Of a stretch of 64,000 nt of DNA, positions 24,268-32,728 are shown one piece after another (within the stretch, counting starts at the first letter, position 1; each line of letters begins with the position of its first letter). The translations under genes were made by a program, and so were the position numbers. This stretch comes from Antarcticimicrobium luteum (GTDB taxonomy: Bacteria; Pseudomonadota; Alphaproteobacteria; Rhodobacterales; Rhodobacteraceae): assembly GCF_004358185.1 (NCBI RefSeq), contig NZ_SMUV01000058.1:31825-95824 (forward strand). Direction: 5' to 3'. Below the pieces are notes generated by a model that was not told where the DNA came from, ran no database searches, and saw only the letters and a list, made by a program, of their open reading frames with translations.

Positions 24268-25221
24268 TTGAACAAAATCCTGTCCCAAGACGAGATCGAG
24301 GCCCAGGGCGGCAATCTGATCGACGAGATCATCCGGATGTCGGATTTCAGCTTTGAGCGGCTGCCGATGCTGGATGTCATCGGCGAGCGGCTGGCCGATT
24401 CGATCTCGGTGTCGCTGCCCGACCTCACCGGCGTGATCTGCGAGGCCTCGCTGAGCCAGCTCGACTATGTGCCGATGGCCCAGGCGACGGATGCGCTGCC
24501 GTCGCCGGCGATGCTGGCGGTCTGCTCGTCGCCAAGCCTCGATGGAGAGATATTGCTGGCGATGGACGCCACGCTGTTGCTGACCGCGATGGAATTGATG
24601 CTGGGCGGCGCGCCGAGGGACGAGGCCCCGCGCCAGCCGGAACGCTTCACGGCGATCGAGCGCGGCTTCGGCCGCCGTCTGGCGACCCTGATCATGACCG
24701 AGCTGCAAAACGATTTCGGCCTGGTCGGCGATATAGAGCTGGAGTTGGAGCGGGTCGAAACCGACCCCGACTCAGCCGCCGTCACCCAGCCCGCCAACCT
24801 CTGCGTGCGGCTGCATTTCGCCGTCGGGCTGGCCGGGCGGACCGGTGCGCTGGAAGTGATTCTGCCCTATGACGCGCTGGAGCCGGTGCGCGGCAAGCTG
24901 GGCAAGATTCATTTCGGCACCCCCTCGGATGACGGCAGCCCCTGGCGGGAACAGCTGTGCGGCCAGATCGAACGCGCCACGGTCGAGCTGGAGGCCGTCC
25001 TGGCCGGGGTGCAGCTTTCGATTCAGGACATCATGAAATGGAAGACCGGCGACGTGGTGAACCTCTGGGTCGAGGAGGATCACGACGCCACCGTCGTCTG
25101 TGCGGACACCCCGATGTTCCGCGCCGCGATCGGCAAACGCAACAACGGCAACACGGCGATCCGCATCACCGAGGAGCTGGAACCCGAAGAGGAGGCGAAC
25201 CATGGCCGCAACGATCACTGA
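24268..25221 (+). CDS. fliM: Flagellar motor switch protein FliM
   Basis: A 317-residue FliM from a TTG codon preceded by AGGGGG. Seen: the N-terminal LSQDEIEAQ (the CheY-binding/EIDxL-like segment), the central CheC-like domain, and a C-terminal SpoA domain (QIERATVELEAVLAGVQLSI, MKWKTGDVVNLWV). FliM forms the C-ring wall and receives the chemotaxis signal. The central GGxG-type motif is reduced to MLGGAPRDE. The next gene starts inside its last codons. Confidence 0.9.
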   Translation: MNKILSQDEIEAQGGNLIDEIIRMSDFSFERLPMLDVIGERLADSISVSLPDLTGVICEASLSQLDYVPMAQATDALPSPAMLAVCSSPSLDGEILLAMDATLLLTAMELMLGGAPRDEAPRQPERFTAIERGFGRRLATLIMTELQNDFGLVGDIELELERVETDPDSAAVTQPANLCVRLHFAVGLAGRTGALEVILPYDALEPVRGKLGKIHFGTPSDDGSPWREQLCGQIERATVELEAVLAGVQLSIQDIMKWKTGDVVNLWVEEDHDATVVCADTPMFRAAIGKRNNGNTAIRITEELEPEEEANHGRNDH

Positions 25222-25588
25222 CATCCTGATCATCCTTCTGCTGGCAGGCAGCGTCGGCTACGGCGTGATGATTTCGCGGCGGGTGCAAAAACTGATGGCC
25301 TCGCTCGAGGCGCTGGAGCCGCTGGTGCGGGAATTTTCCGAGGCGGTCGACAAATCCGAAACCTCGGTCAACGCGCTGCGCGACAACCTGGCCGAGGGCC
25401 TTTCCGCCCCGCACGATGGCGCCGCAGACGGGGCCGGATACGGGGCCGGGGAAGACGCCGGGGACGCGCCTGCCTTTTCCTCGCGCCGCCATGCGCAACG
25501 GCGGCTGCCCGGGGTGCAGGTGGTGCGCGGCAAGCAGGATCTGGTGCGCCGTTTCTTTGAAACCTCGCGCAGCGAATCGAGGGCCTGA
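25202..25588 (+). CDS. DUF6468 / PflI-like bitopic membrane protein
   Basis: A 128-residue protein starting at the ATG at 25202, overlapping fliM by 20 bases. Seen: one N-terminal membrane segment (ILIILLLAGSVGYGVMI, ~8-24), then a coiled coil (VQKLMASLEALEPLVREFSE), then an acidic Gly/Ala linker and a basic end. The arrangement and position after fliM match the family containing Caulobacter PflI, a flagellar positioning protein. The exact role here is inferred. Confidence 0.7.
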   Translation: MAATITDILIILLLAGSVGYGVMISRRVQKLMASLEALEPLVREFSEAVDKSETSVNALRDNLAEGLSAPHDGAADGAGYGAGEDAGDAPAFSSRRHAQRRLPGVQVVRGKQDLVRRFFETSRSESRA

Positions 25589-25590
25589 GC

Positions 25591-26244
25591 GTGGCCCGAG
25601 CATTGGCCGGCAAATTGCTGATCGGCGGGCTGGCGGTGACAGCCTTTGCCAAGGCCGCGATCTCGTTTCCCGGCCTGCCGTTTCCGTCCGACCAGATGAT
25701 GCGCCCGGACCTGCCGGTCCGGGTCGCGGTCCAGACCGAGAACCACGAAGCCGTCGCGCTGGATGACATAGCCTCTGTGACCGCGAGGGTGCCGGAGATG
25801 CCGGCCCAGTGCGAGACCCCCGAGGAGGTTCTGCAATCGCTGGCGCGGGAACGCGAACTGATCGCCGTCCAGAGGGACGATCTGGACAGCCGACGCTCGG
25901 AACTGTCGCTGGCAAAGGAAAAGCTGGAGATCGAAAAGGCGGCGCTGCTGGAGCTGAAGGACGACATCGAGGCGCTGCTGGCCCGCGTCAAAGCCGCCGA
26001 GACCGAAGACCTCGACCGTCTGATCGGATTTTACGAGAACATGAAACCGACCGAGGCGGCGCGGATCATGGACGATCTGGACATCGAGGTGACGATCCTG
26101 GTTCTGGCCAAGATGAAGCCCCGGGTGGCCGCGCCGATCCTGGCCAAGATGTCCCCGGTGCGCGCCCGCGCGGTCTCCAAGATCATCCTGGAACGCTCGC
26201 AACTGCCGGGCGATCAGGATCTGGTGGGGATCCGGTTGAAGTAA
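25591..26244 (+). CDS. MotE-like flagellar protein with MgtE N-like domain
   Basis: A 217-residue protein from a GTG codon. Seen: a hydrophobic N-terminal segment (~8-25), a coiled coil (~85-135, SLAKEKLEIEKAALLELKDD), and a C-terminal MgtE N-like helical repeat (YENMKPTEAARIMDDLDI, VLAKMKPRVAAPILAKMSP). This architecture matches MotE, a periplasmic chaperone of the MotC stator component in rhizobia, which is encoded in flagellar operons. It is the last gene of the fliL-fliM unit. A strong terminator follows. Confidence 0.75.
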   Translation: MARALAGKLLIGGLAVTAFAKAAISFPGLPFPSDQMMRPDLPVRVAVQTENHEAVALDDIASVTARVPEMPAQCETPEEVLQSLARERELIAVQRDDLDSRRSELSLAKEKLEIEKAALLELKDDIEALLARVKAAETEDLDRLIGFYENMKPTEAARIMDDLDIEVTILVLAKMKPRVAAPILAKMSPVRARAVSKIILERSQLPGDQDLVGIRLK

Positions 26245-26297
26245 CTGCGGCAACGCCCGCCGACCCTGAGATCCGACCCTGCGATCCGGCTCTGCCC

Positions 26298-26325
26298 CGC
26301 CCCGGCCCCCGTGCCGGGGCGTTTT
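26298..26325 (+). terminator. Intrinsic terminator after the motE-like gene
   Basis: Nine-bp GC stem CGCCCCGGC / GCCGGGGCG around a CCCCGT loop, followed by TTTTC. It ends the fliL-fliM-PflI-like-MotE-like transcript. flhB converges from the other side. Confidence 0.8.
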
Positions 26326-26410
26326 CATTGGCCGCAACAGATGCCGTCGGTCATCAAAGCCCACGGCTCGGTTCCCGCGCGGCAAACCGGATGTGTCCGG
26401 CGCGGATCCG

Positions 26411-27544
26411 TCACTCCGGGCCGGTGCGCAGGACCGATCCCTGGGGCGGCTTGCGGTGGCGGTTGTGCTTGAGGTCCAGAACGAAACTGATGATCTCCGC
26501 CACGACCTGCCAATGCTCCACCGGCACCGTCTGGTCGATCTCGACCTGGTCGAAGAGGGTGCGCGCCAGCGGCTTGTTCTCGACGATGGGCACGTCGTGC
26601 TCATGGGCGATCTCGCGGATCCTGTGGGCCAGCAGATCGGCCCCCTTGGCAACGCAGACCGGCGCCTCATCGACGCCCTGTTCGTATTTCAGCGCCACGG
26701 CATAATGGGTCGGGTTGGTCAGGATCACGCTGGCCTGCGGCACGGCCGTGGCCATGCGCTGACGCGACCGGGCACGCCGGATCGAGGCGCGTTTGCCCTT
26801 GATATGGGGATCGCCCTCGGATTCCTTCATCTCGTCGCGCACCTCTTTCACCGACATCATCTGGCGGCGGCGCCAGTCGAACCGGTTCCACAGGATATCG
26901 AAGATCGCCACCGGCACCAGGAACACCGTCGCCGCGATCAGCAGCCGGCGGGTGGCATCCAGCATGTACCCCGGCAGCGTCTCGGGCACGAAACCGGGGG
27001 CCTCCCAGATGCCGCGCACGGCCCGCTCGGTCACCCACAGGGCCAGCCCGCCCACCACCAGCACCTTGATCAGGCTCTTGCCGAATTCCACCAGCGTATT
27101 GGCCGAGAACAGCCGCTTCAGACCCTGCACGGGCGAGACCTTGGACAGTTTCGGCGTGACCCGTTCAAGCGCGGCGACGGTTTCCCCCTGGATCAGCACC
27201 CCGACCACGCCGCCGGTCAGAATCATCAGGAACAGGGGGGCCAGCACCAGCGCCAGCGACAGGACCAGCTCGCGCAGCACAAGCCCCAGCGCGGTCAGCC
27301 CGGCGCGCCCCTGCCCGACCTCGATCTGGCCCGCCCCTTCGATCACCGCGCCAAGCGTTGCGGACAGGCGCGGACCCTGCCAGGGCAGCACAAAGGCGGT
27401 CGCCAGCACCAGCGCCAGCACCACCATCATGTTGCCCGTCTCGCGCGATGAGGGGACGTCGCCCTTTTTGCGCGCATCGCGGAGCTTCTTGTCCGTCGGC
27501 TCCTGTGTCTGCTGGCTCTTGTCCTGATCCTGGTTGTCGGCCAT
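26411..27544 (-). CDS. flhB: Flagellar export switch protein FlhB
   Basis: A 377-residue FlhB. Seen: DKKLRDARKKGDVPSSRETG at the N-terminus, four membrane segments between ~39 and ~215, and the self-cleavage site N277-P278-T279-H280 followed by YAVALKYEQG. Cleavage at Asn-Pro switches export from hook to filament substrates. It is the distal gene of the flgB-to-flhB minus-strand run, 4 bases after fliR. Confidence 0.96.
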   Translation of the reverse strand: MADNQDQDKSQQTQEPTDKKLRDARKKGDVPSSRETGNMMVVLALVLATAFVLPWQGPRLSATLGAVIEGAGQIEVGQGRAGLTALGLVLRELVLSLALVLAPLFLMILTGGVVGVLIQGETVAALERVTPKLSKVSPVQGLKRLFSANTLVEFGKSLIKVLVVGGLALWVTERAVRGIWEAPGFVPETLPGYMLDATRRLLIAATVFLVPVAIFDILWNRFDWRRRQMMSVKEVRDEMKESEGDPHIKGKRASIRRARSRQRMATAVPQASVILTNPTHYAVALKYEQGVDEAPVCVAKGADLLAHRIREIAHEHDVPIVENKPLARTLFDQVEIDQTVPVEHWQVVAEIISFVLDLKHNRHRKPPQGSVLRTGPE

Positions 27545-27548
27545 CGCG

Positions 27549-28304
27549 TCAGAACCTGAACAGGCCGAACCAGTCGGTGAACTGGCTGATGAAGTAATCC
27601 ATCATCGAGGGGATCGCGACCGCCAGCACCAGCAGTCCCGAGGCGATCAGCAGCGAGGCCCCGACAAAGAACACCGGAAGCTGCGGCATCATCCGGTTGG
27701 CCAGCCCCATGCCAAGGTTCAGGATCACCCCCATGACGAAAAACGGCGCGGCCACGGCGGTGCCGATATAAAGGCTGCGGGCGCCGGCGCGCACGATCTG
27801 CTCGGCCAGATCGCCGGGCATCACCGGCCCCGGCGGGAACACCGCATAGCTCATCATCAGCCCGCGCAGGATCACGTGATGGGCATCGGTGGCAAAGATC
27901 GCCGCCACCGAGCCGATCAGCAGCAGCGTCGCCACCAGCGTCGCCCCCTCGAACGAGCCGAGCGAGGGACCAAAGGCATTCGCCAGCCCCGAGACCTGCC
28001 CGACCTGGTAGCCTGCGAAATCCATCGCCGAGAGCAGCACCCGCGCCACCAGCCCGATCCAGACCCCGATGGTCATCTCCGAGGCCAGAAGCTGTGCCAT
28101 CCCCACCGGGGTGCCGGGCATCACGGCGGCGATCGGCGTGGCCGGGTAGAGCGCGGCACAGAGCACCAGCGCAAAGGACAGCCGCGCGCGCAGCGGGATC
28201 TGGGTTTCACCGAAGCCCGGCAGGAACATCAGCGCGCCGCCGATCCGGGCCACCACCAGCACGTAACCAAAGATCAGCCCGGCGACATAGGCATCCAGCC
28301 CCAT
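27549..28304 (-). CDS. fliR: Flagellar export gate protein FliR
   Basis: A 251-residue FliR with six hydrophobic segments. Seen: ARIGGALMFLPGFGETQIPL in the first third, MDFAGYQVGQVSGLANAF, and PFFVMGVILNLGMGLANRMM. FliR completes the FliP5-FliQ4-FliR1 channel. Either the ATG at 28304 or the GTG at 28310, which overlaps the flhA stop (GTGA), could be used. I prefer the ATG because GGAAC is better spaced from it. Confidence 0.94.
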   Translation of the reverse strand: MGLDAYVAGLIFGYVLVVARIGGALMFLPGFGETQIPLRARLSFALVLCAALYPATPIAAVMPGTPVGMAQLLASEMTIGVWIGLVARVLLSAMDFAGYQVGQVSGLANAFGPSLGSFEGATLVATLLLIGSVAAIFATDAHHVILRGLMMSYAVFPPGPVMPGDLAEQIVRAGARSLYIGTAVAAPFFVMGVILNLGMGLANRMMPQLPVFFVGASLLIASGLLVLAVAIPSMMDYFISQFTDWFGLFRF

Positions 28305-28306
28305 GG

Positions 28307-30409
28307 TCACGTTCCGACCGTGGCGACGGTCTTCAGCGCCGCCTTGCGGTGGACCTCGTTATGGGAAATCACCTGGGTGACGGGGCTGACCCGTTCCAGG
28401 ATCTGGCGCACATAGGGGCGCACGTCCGGGGTCACCAGCAGTGCCGGCCATTCGTCGCCGGCGGCGAATTTCTGGATCTGCTGACGCACCGCCAGCACGA
28501 ATTCCTGCACCCGGGCCGGGGACATCAGAAAGGCGTTCTCGTCCGCCCCCGGCGAGACCGCGTTGTTCAGCTCGCGTTCCCACTCTGCGCCCAGGACGAT
28601 CACCGGCACGAAGCCGTTGCCGTCCACCAGCGACTGGCAGATCTGCTTGGAAAGACGGCTGCGCACATGTTCGACGATGGCCCGCAGGTTCTGGGTGGTG
28701 GCGGCGGCCTCGGCCACCGCCTCGATGATCCGGGGCAGGTTGCGGATCGAGACCCGCTCGGACAGCAGCGCCTGCAGCACATGTTGCAGCAGCACGGCGG
28801 GCGACTTGTTGGACATGTCGCTCAACAGCTTCTGGTATTCCTTGCTCTGCCCCTCGATCAGATCCTGAGTGGCGGAAAAGGTCAGAAGATCCGGCATATG
28901 CTCCTTGATCACCTCGGTCAGGTGGGTGGTGACCACGCTTTCGGGATCGACCACAGTCAGGCCGCGCATCTCGGCCTCGGAGGCGCGGGCCTGATCGACC
29001 CAGATCGCATTCAGCCCGAAGGTCGGCTCGCGGGTGCGCTCGCCTACCAGGTCGGTCTCGTTGCCTCCGGGGTCGATCACCATCATCGAGCCGGGCCGGA
29101 CCTCGCCGCGGGCGGTTTCCACACCTTGCAGCGAGATCGCATAGGTCATGCCGGGCAGCGCGTTGTCATCCTTGATCCGGACCGGCGGCATGACAAAACC
29201 GAAATCCTTGATGAAGAGGTTGCGCAGGCTTTTCACCTTGCCCGGCAGCGCCGCGTCGGTGGAACTGATCAGCGGCACCAGCGCCGCCCCCAGATCAAGC
29301 CGCAGATCGTCCAGCCGCAGCGCCTCGGCGATCGGGTCTTCTGGCTCGCGCCGCTCTTCCGCCCTTTTGGCGGCGGCGACCGTCTCGCGGTCCTGTTCCG
29401 CGACGTGTTTCTGCATGACATAGCCGAGCGAGGCCATGGCCGCGGCCAGGACCGAGAACACGATCAGCGGAAAACCCGGCAGAAAGCCAACCATGAAACT
29501 GAGCCCGGCGGCCATGTACAATGCCTTGGGGAAATTCCCCAGTTGCGCCAGCACAGCCTCGTTCGCGGCGCCGTGGGTGCCGCTCTTGGTCACCAGCAGG
29601 CCGGCGGCCAGCGACACCACCAGCGCCGGGATCTGGGTGACCAGACCGTCGCCGATGGTCAGCACGGTATAGTTGCCGGCGGCGTCGCTGATGCTGAGCC
29701 CGTGGCTGGTCATCCCGATCAGAATGCCGCCGATGACGTTGATCAGGGTGATAATCAGGCCGGCGACCGCGTCGCCGCGCACGAATTTCGAGGCGCCGTC
29801 CATCGCCCCGAAGAATGCGCTTTCCTCTTCCAGAATGCGGCGGCGCTCGCGGGCCTCCTCGTCGTTGATGATGCCGGCGCCCAGATCGGCGTCGATCGCC
29901 ATCTGCTTGCCCGGCATCGCATCCAGCGAGAACCGCGCGGCGACCTCGGCGATGCGGGTCGAGCCTTTGGTGATCACGACGAAATTGATGACCACCAGAA
30001 TCGCAAAGATCACGATCCCGATGACGAAATCGCCCGCCACGATGAACCGCGAGAACCCCTCGATCACCCGGCCGGCGGCGTCCGATCCCTGATGCCCCTG
30101 GCTCAGGATCAGCCGGGTCGAGGAGACGTTGAGCGCCAGCCTCAGCATTGTCACGACCAGCAAGAGCGTAGGGAAGGAGTTGAATTCCAGCGGCGTCGGA
30201 ATCCACAGCGCCACCATCAGGATCAGCACCGCCAGCGACAGCGAGATCGCCAGCCCGAGATCGAGCAGGATCGCCGGCAACGGGATGAACAGCATGCACA
30301 GGATCAGCACGACGCCGATGGCAAAGCCGACATCGCGGTTGGCCAGGCCGAATTGCGACAGCCCCTTGGCTGCTCCCGCCGCGGTCGGGTTGACGTCCCG
30401 TGCGCTCAT
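28307..30409 (-). CDS. flhA: Flagellar export gate protein FlhA
   Basis: A 700-residue FlhA. Seen: eight membrane segments in the first ~330 residues, the FHIPEP-type signature region (KGSTRIAEVAARFSLDAMPG), an acidic KQMAIDADLGAGIIND cytoplasmic loop, and a large C-terminal domain (DPESVVTTHLTEVIKEHMPD). FlhA forms the nonameric ring that uses the proton gradient and docks chaperone-substrate complexes. It lies between fliR and the transglycosylase gene. Confidence 0.97.
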   Translation of the reverse strand: MSARDVNPTAAGAAKGLSQFGLANRDVGFAIGVVLILCMLFIPLPAILLDLGLAISLSLAVLILMVALWIPTPLEFNSFPTLLLVVTMLRLALNVSSTRLILSQGHQGSDAAGRVIEGFSRFIVAGDFVIGIVIFAILVVINFVVITKGSTRIAEVAARFSLDAMPGKQMAIDADLGAGIINDEEARERRRILEEESAFFGAMDGASKFVRGDAVAGLIITLINVIGGILIGMTSHGLSISDAAGNYTVLTIGDGLVTQIPALVVSLAAGLLVTKSGTHGAANEAVLAQLGNFPKALYMAAGLSFMVGFLPGFPLIVFSVLAAAMASLGYVMQKHVAEQDRETVAAAKRAEERREPEDPIAEALRLDDLRLDLGAALVPLISSTDAALPGKVKSLRNLFIKDFGFVMPPVRIKDDNALPGMTYAISLQGVETARGEVRPGSMMVIDPGGNETDLVGERTREPTFGLNAIWVDQARASEAEMRGLTVVDPESVVTTHLTEVIKEHMPDLLTFSATQDLIEGQSKEYQKLLSDMSNKSPAVLLQHVLQALLSERVSIRNLPRIIEAVAEAAATTQNLRAIVEHVRSRLSKQICQSLVDGNGFVPVIVLGAEWERELNNAVSPGADENAFLMSPARVQEFVLAVRQQIQKFAAGDEWPALLVTPDVRPYVRQILERVSPVTQVISHNEVHRKAALKTVATVGT

Positions 30410-30416
30410 CCCGCCC

Positions 30417-31232
30417 TCACTTCATCGTCCGGTAGGCCGGCAGGACCGGCTGCATCGGGCGGTTGGAATAGATCGAGAACCGCTCGGCCCCGCCCGCGTC
30501 CGAACTCCAGTACACCGGCGGTGGCGGCAGTTGTGGCGCTGCGGCTTCGGCCGAGGCCACGTCGAACATGCGCGCGGTGCTGGCCTGGGCGATCAGCGCG
30601 CCCAGATGCGCATTGACCACCGAATGGTTGCGCCGCAACGCGCTCAGGTAGACCTCGCTGTAGGTTTCGGTGGCGGAATGATAGCGCCCGGCGGCTTTCC
30701 ACCAATCGCCGCTTTCGCGGAAGAGGCTCAGCAGGAAGCGGGCGGCGTAGTCCACATTCATCGCGGGATCGAACGCCTGTTCGAGCGAGACAAAGCCGCC
30801 GCCGTGCCATTTCTGGTTCACCTGCATGCAGCCCACGTCGATCGAGGCGATACCGGCCTGCTGCCTGGCGCGGACCCATGTCAGCGCCTCGTCCCGGGTG
30901 TTGAAAAAGGCGCCCTCGCCGGCGGCGTTCACGGTCCAGGGCCAGACTGTCAGCCCGCCCGGGCCGCGCCGCCCGGCCTCCTGGATGCCGATGGCCAGAA
31001 GCATGTTGTCGGGAATGTCATAGCGCGCCTGCGCATCCAGGATCGCCGCCAGGCAATCGGCCCCGCGCAGGGCGGGCGCCGGATCGCGGGCGGGTGCGGC
31101 CACAGCGACCGGCGCCGATGAGCGGTAGAACCCGGAAAAGAACTCGGCCCGCGCCGGAAGGCTGCTCCATGCCAGGCCGCCGGCCATGCTGGCCCCGGCC
31201 AGTCCGATGCCAAGGGCGAACGCGCCGCGCAT
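30417..31232 (-). CDS. Flagellar-locus lytic transglycosylase (SltF-like)
   Basis: A 271-residue exported muramidase. Seen: a signal peptide (~1-29, ending PARA), an SLT domain from ~58 to ~195 with catalytic-type Glu85 in AIGIQEAGR, GCMQVNQKWHGGGF and LRRNHSVVNAH, then a Pro-rich tail. Since FlgJ here lacks a muramidase domain, this enzyme probably opens the peptidoglycan for the rod, as SltF does in Rhodobacter sphaeroides. It lies between fliQ and flhA. Confidence 0.85.
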   Translation of the reverse strand: MRGAFALGIGLAGASMAGGLAWSSLPARAEFFSGFYRSSAPVAVAAPARDPAPALRGADCLAAILDAQARYDIPDNMLLAIGIQEAGRRGPGGLTVWPWTVNAAGEGAFFNTRDEALTWVRARQQAGIASIDVGCMQVNQKWHGGGFVSLEQAFDPAMNVDYAARFLLSLFRESGDWWKAAGRYHSATETYSEVYLSALRRNHSVVNAHLGALIAQASTARMFDVASAEAAAPQLPPPPVYWSSDAGGAERFSIYSNRPMQPVLPAYRTMK

Positions 31233-31233
31233 C

Positions 31234-31503
31234 CTAAAGGCCGCCGCTGACGATCAGATCGAATACCCGGTCCGACAGCCGCATCAGCGTTCCATAGATA
31301 AACGGCATGGTCAGCGCCAGCGCGGCAAAGATCGCTATGATCTTGGGCACGAAGGTCAGCGTCATTTCCTGGATCTGCGTCAGCGCCTGCACAAAGGAAA
31401 TCCCCAGCCCGACCACCAGCGCGACCGCCAGCACCGGCGCCGAAGCCAACAGCACCGTGCCGATCGTCAGGCGCAGAACCTCATATGTGCTGACCGTATC
31501 CAA
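31234..31503 (-). CDS. fliQ: Flagellar export gate protein FliQ
   Basis: An 89-residue FliQ with two membrane segments (TIGTVLLASAPVLAVALVVG and KIIAIFAALALTMPFIYGT) joined by a short basic/polar loop with QALTQIQEMTLTFVPK, the family hallmark. Four copies surround FliP/FliR in the gate. It is 1 base from the transglycosylase gene and 42 bases after fliE. Confidence 0.95.
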   Translation of the reverse strand: MDTVSTYEVLRLTIGTVLLASAPVLAVALVVGLGISFVQALTQIQEMTLTFVPKIIAIFAALALTMPFIYGTLMRLSDRVFDLIVSGGL

Positions 31504-31545
31504 TAGCGCCCCCGGTTTGGCATTCCTGCCGTGGCGCGGGCGCCG

Positions 31546-31875
31546 TCAGAGCGGCATCCGCAGAACTTCCTGATAGGCTTCGACCAGCTTGTCGCGCACC
31601 GCGATCGAAACCTTGACCGTGCTTTCCATCGCCATGGTCGCCTCGACCACCTGCTGCAGCCCGGCCTTGCCGGTTAGTCCGGCGGCAGCGGTTGCGTCGC
31701 CCTCGCGCACGGTGGTGACGGCATCGGCGGCGGCATTGCGGATCATCTGTCCGAAATCCTGCGCCCCGGCGGGATCGAGCTGGCTCCCGGCGGCCTTCTT
31801 CCCGGTCAGCTCGCTGGACGCCCCATAGGCCGCCCGGATCGCGGCATTGGGCTGGATCGACGTGAAATCGCTCAT
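31546..31875 (-). CDS. fliE: Flagellar hook-basal body protein FliE
   Basis: A 109-residue FliE. Seen: FGQMIRNAAADAVTTVREGD and the C-terminal LQQVVEATMAMESTVKVSIA, then VRDKLVEAYQEVLRMPL, matching the conserved end of the family. FliE links the MS ring to the rod. It follows flgC by 9 bases in the flgB-flgC-fliE order. Confidence 0.94.
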   Translation of the reverse strand: MSDFTSIQPNAAIRAAYGASSELTGKKAAGSQLDPAGAQDFGQMIRNAAADAVTTVREGDATAAAGLTGKAGLQQVVEATMAMESTVKVSIAVRDKLVEAYQEVLRMPL

Positions 31876-31884
31876 GGCTCAGCT

Positions 31885-32295
31885 CTATTTCAAAAGGTCT
31901 ATCAACTGGCTGCGCATCTGACGCGCGTTTTCCAGCATGGTCATGTTCGCCTCGTAGCTGCGCGACGCCTCGCGCATGTTGCTCATCTCGATCAGCGGGT
32001 TGACGTTGGGCATCTTGACATAGCCGTTCTCGTCAGCCCCGGGATGGGAGGGATCGAAGCGCAGGGAAAACTCGCCCATGTCGCGGGTGATCTCGGCCAC
32101 GCGAACCATGGCCGCGCCGGTGGCGGCATCGGTGCCCTGGCCAAAACTGATCACCTTGCGCCGATAGGGATCGCCGCCCGCCTCCTGCGCCGTGGTGGAC
32201 GAGTTGGCGACGTTTTCCGACACCACGCGAAGGCGTTCGCCCTGGACCCGCATGCCGCTGGCGGCGGTGGTTACGATCGAAGACAGAACGTCCAT
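31885..32295 (-). CDS. flgC: Flagellar proximal rod protein FlgC
   Basis: A 136-residue FlgC. Seen: the N-terminal rod motif ASGMRVQGERLRVVSENVAN, a short central region with SHPGADENGYVKMPN, and the C-terminal EMSNMREASRSYEANMTMLE. It forms part of the proximal rod with FlgB and FlgF. Confidence 0.95.
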   Translation of the reverse strand: MDVLSSIVTTAASGMRVQGERLRVVSENVANSSTTAQEAGGDPYRRKVISFGQGTDAATGAAMVRVAEITRDMGEFSLRFDPSHPGADENGYVKMPNVNPLIEMSNMREASRSYEANMTMLENARQMRSQLIDLLK

Positions 32296-32308
32296 TCAGA
32301 ATACTCCC

Positions 32309-32662
32309 TCAACGCGACCCGGACACCGCCAGCACCATCTCATGCGCCTTGCGGTAAAGGTTGGATGCCAGCTTGTACTGCCCGGCAGCATTGGATGCCT
32401 GGAGGATCTGCTCCTCCAGCACCACGTTGTTGCCGGAAATCGCCTCTGCCCAGGTCGCCTCGACCTCTTCGATCGCGGCCTTGGGCAACCCCTCGGCCCG
32501 GTCGGCGCGATCCATATAGGAGGCGAAATCCTCGACCTCCCGGGCGCGATACCCGGCGGTGTCGGCGTTGGCGATATTCTCTGACACGACCTTCTGTCGA
32601 TCCGCCAACCATTGCAGGCGGCGCGAGGCCAGCTGGAACAGATTGATGTTGTCGAGATTCAT
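32309..32662 (-). CDS. flgB: Flagellar proximal rod protein FlgB
   Basis: A 117-residue FlgB from the ATG at 32662, which has a GGAG site (the frame runs 12 codons further upstream without support). Seen: the rod motif RQKVVSENIANADTAGYRAR, and a C-terminal helix QYKLASNLYRKAHEMVLAV. It is first in the long minus-strand run flgB-flgC-fliE-fliQ-slt-flhA-fliR-flhB. It is shorter than enteric FlgB, as is common in alphaproteobacteria. Confidence 0.94.
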   Translation of the reverse strand: MNLDNINLFQLASRRLQWLADRQKVVSENIANADTAGYRAREVEDFASYMDRADRAEGLPKAAIEEVEATWAEAISGNNVVLEEQILQASNAAGQYKLASNLYRKAHEMVLAVSGSR

Positions 32663-32728
32663 CGTGGACTCCGGCTCAATTCTTGGCAAGTATAGCAAGT
32701 ACGGTAAGGATTAACAGGATTTATTCTT
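32663..32728. promoter_or_regulatory. Divergent promoter between flgB and fliI
   Basis: A compact 66-base AT-rich spacer driving flgB leftwards and fliI rightwards. It contains TTCTTGGCAAGTATAGCAAG (32680-32699) and ATTAACAGGATTTATTCTT (32710-32728); similar blocks occur at other flagellar promoters (see findings). Confidence 0.55.

Noticed and set aside
28094..30616. 840-codon open frame opposite flhA
   Set aside because: Antisense of the unmistakable FlhA; its composition is typical of shadow frames.
32681..32699. Possible sigma-54 promoter (TTGGCAAGTATAGCAAG)
   Set aside because: The TGGC...GCA spacing and the final GC element do not fit the -24/-12 consensus, and no sigma-54 activator is present in the window.
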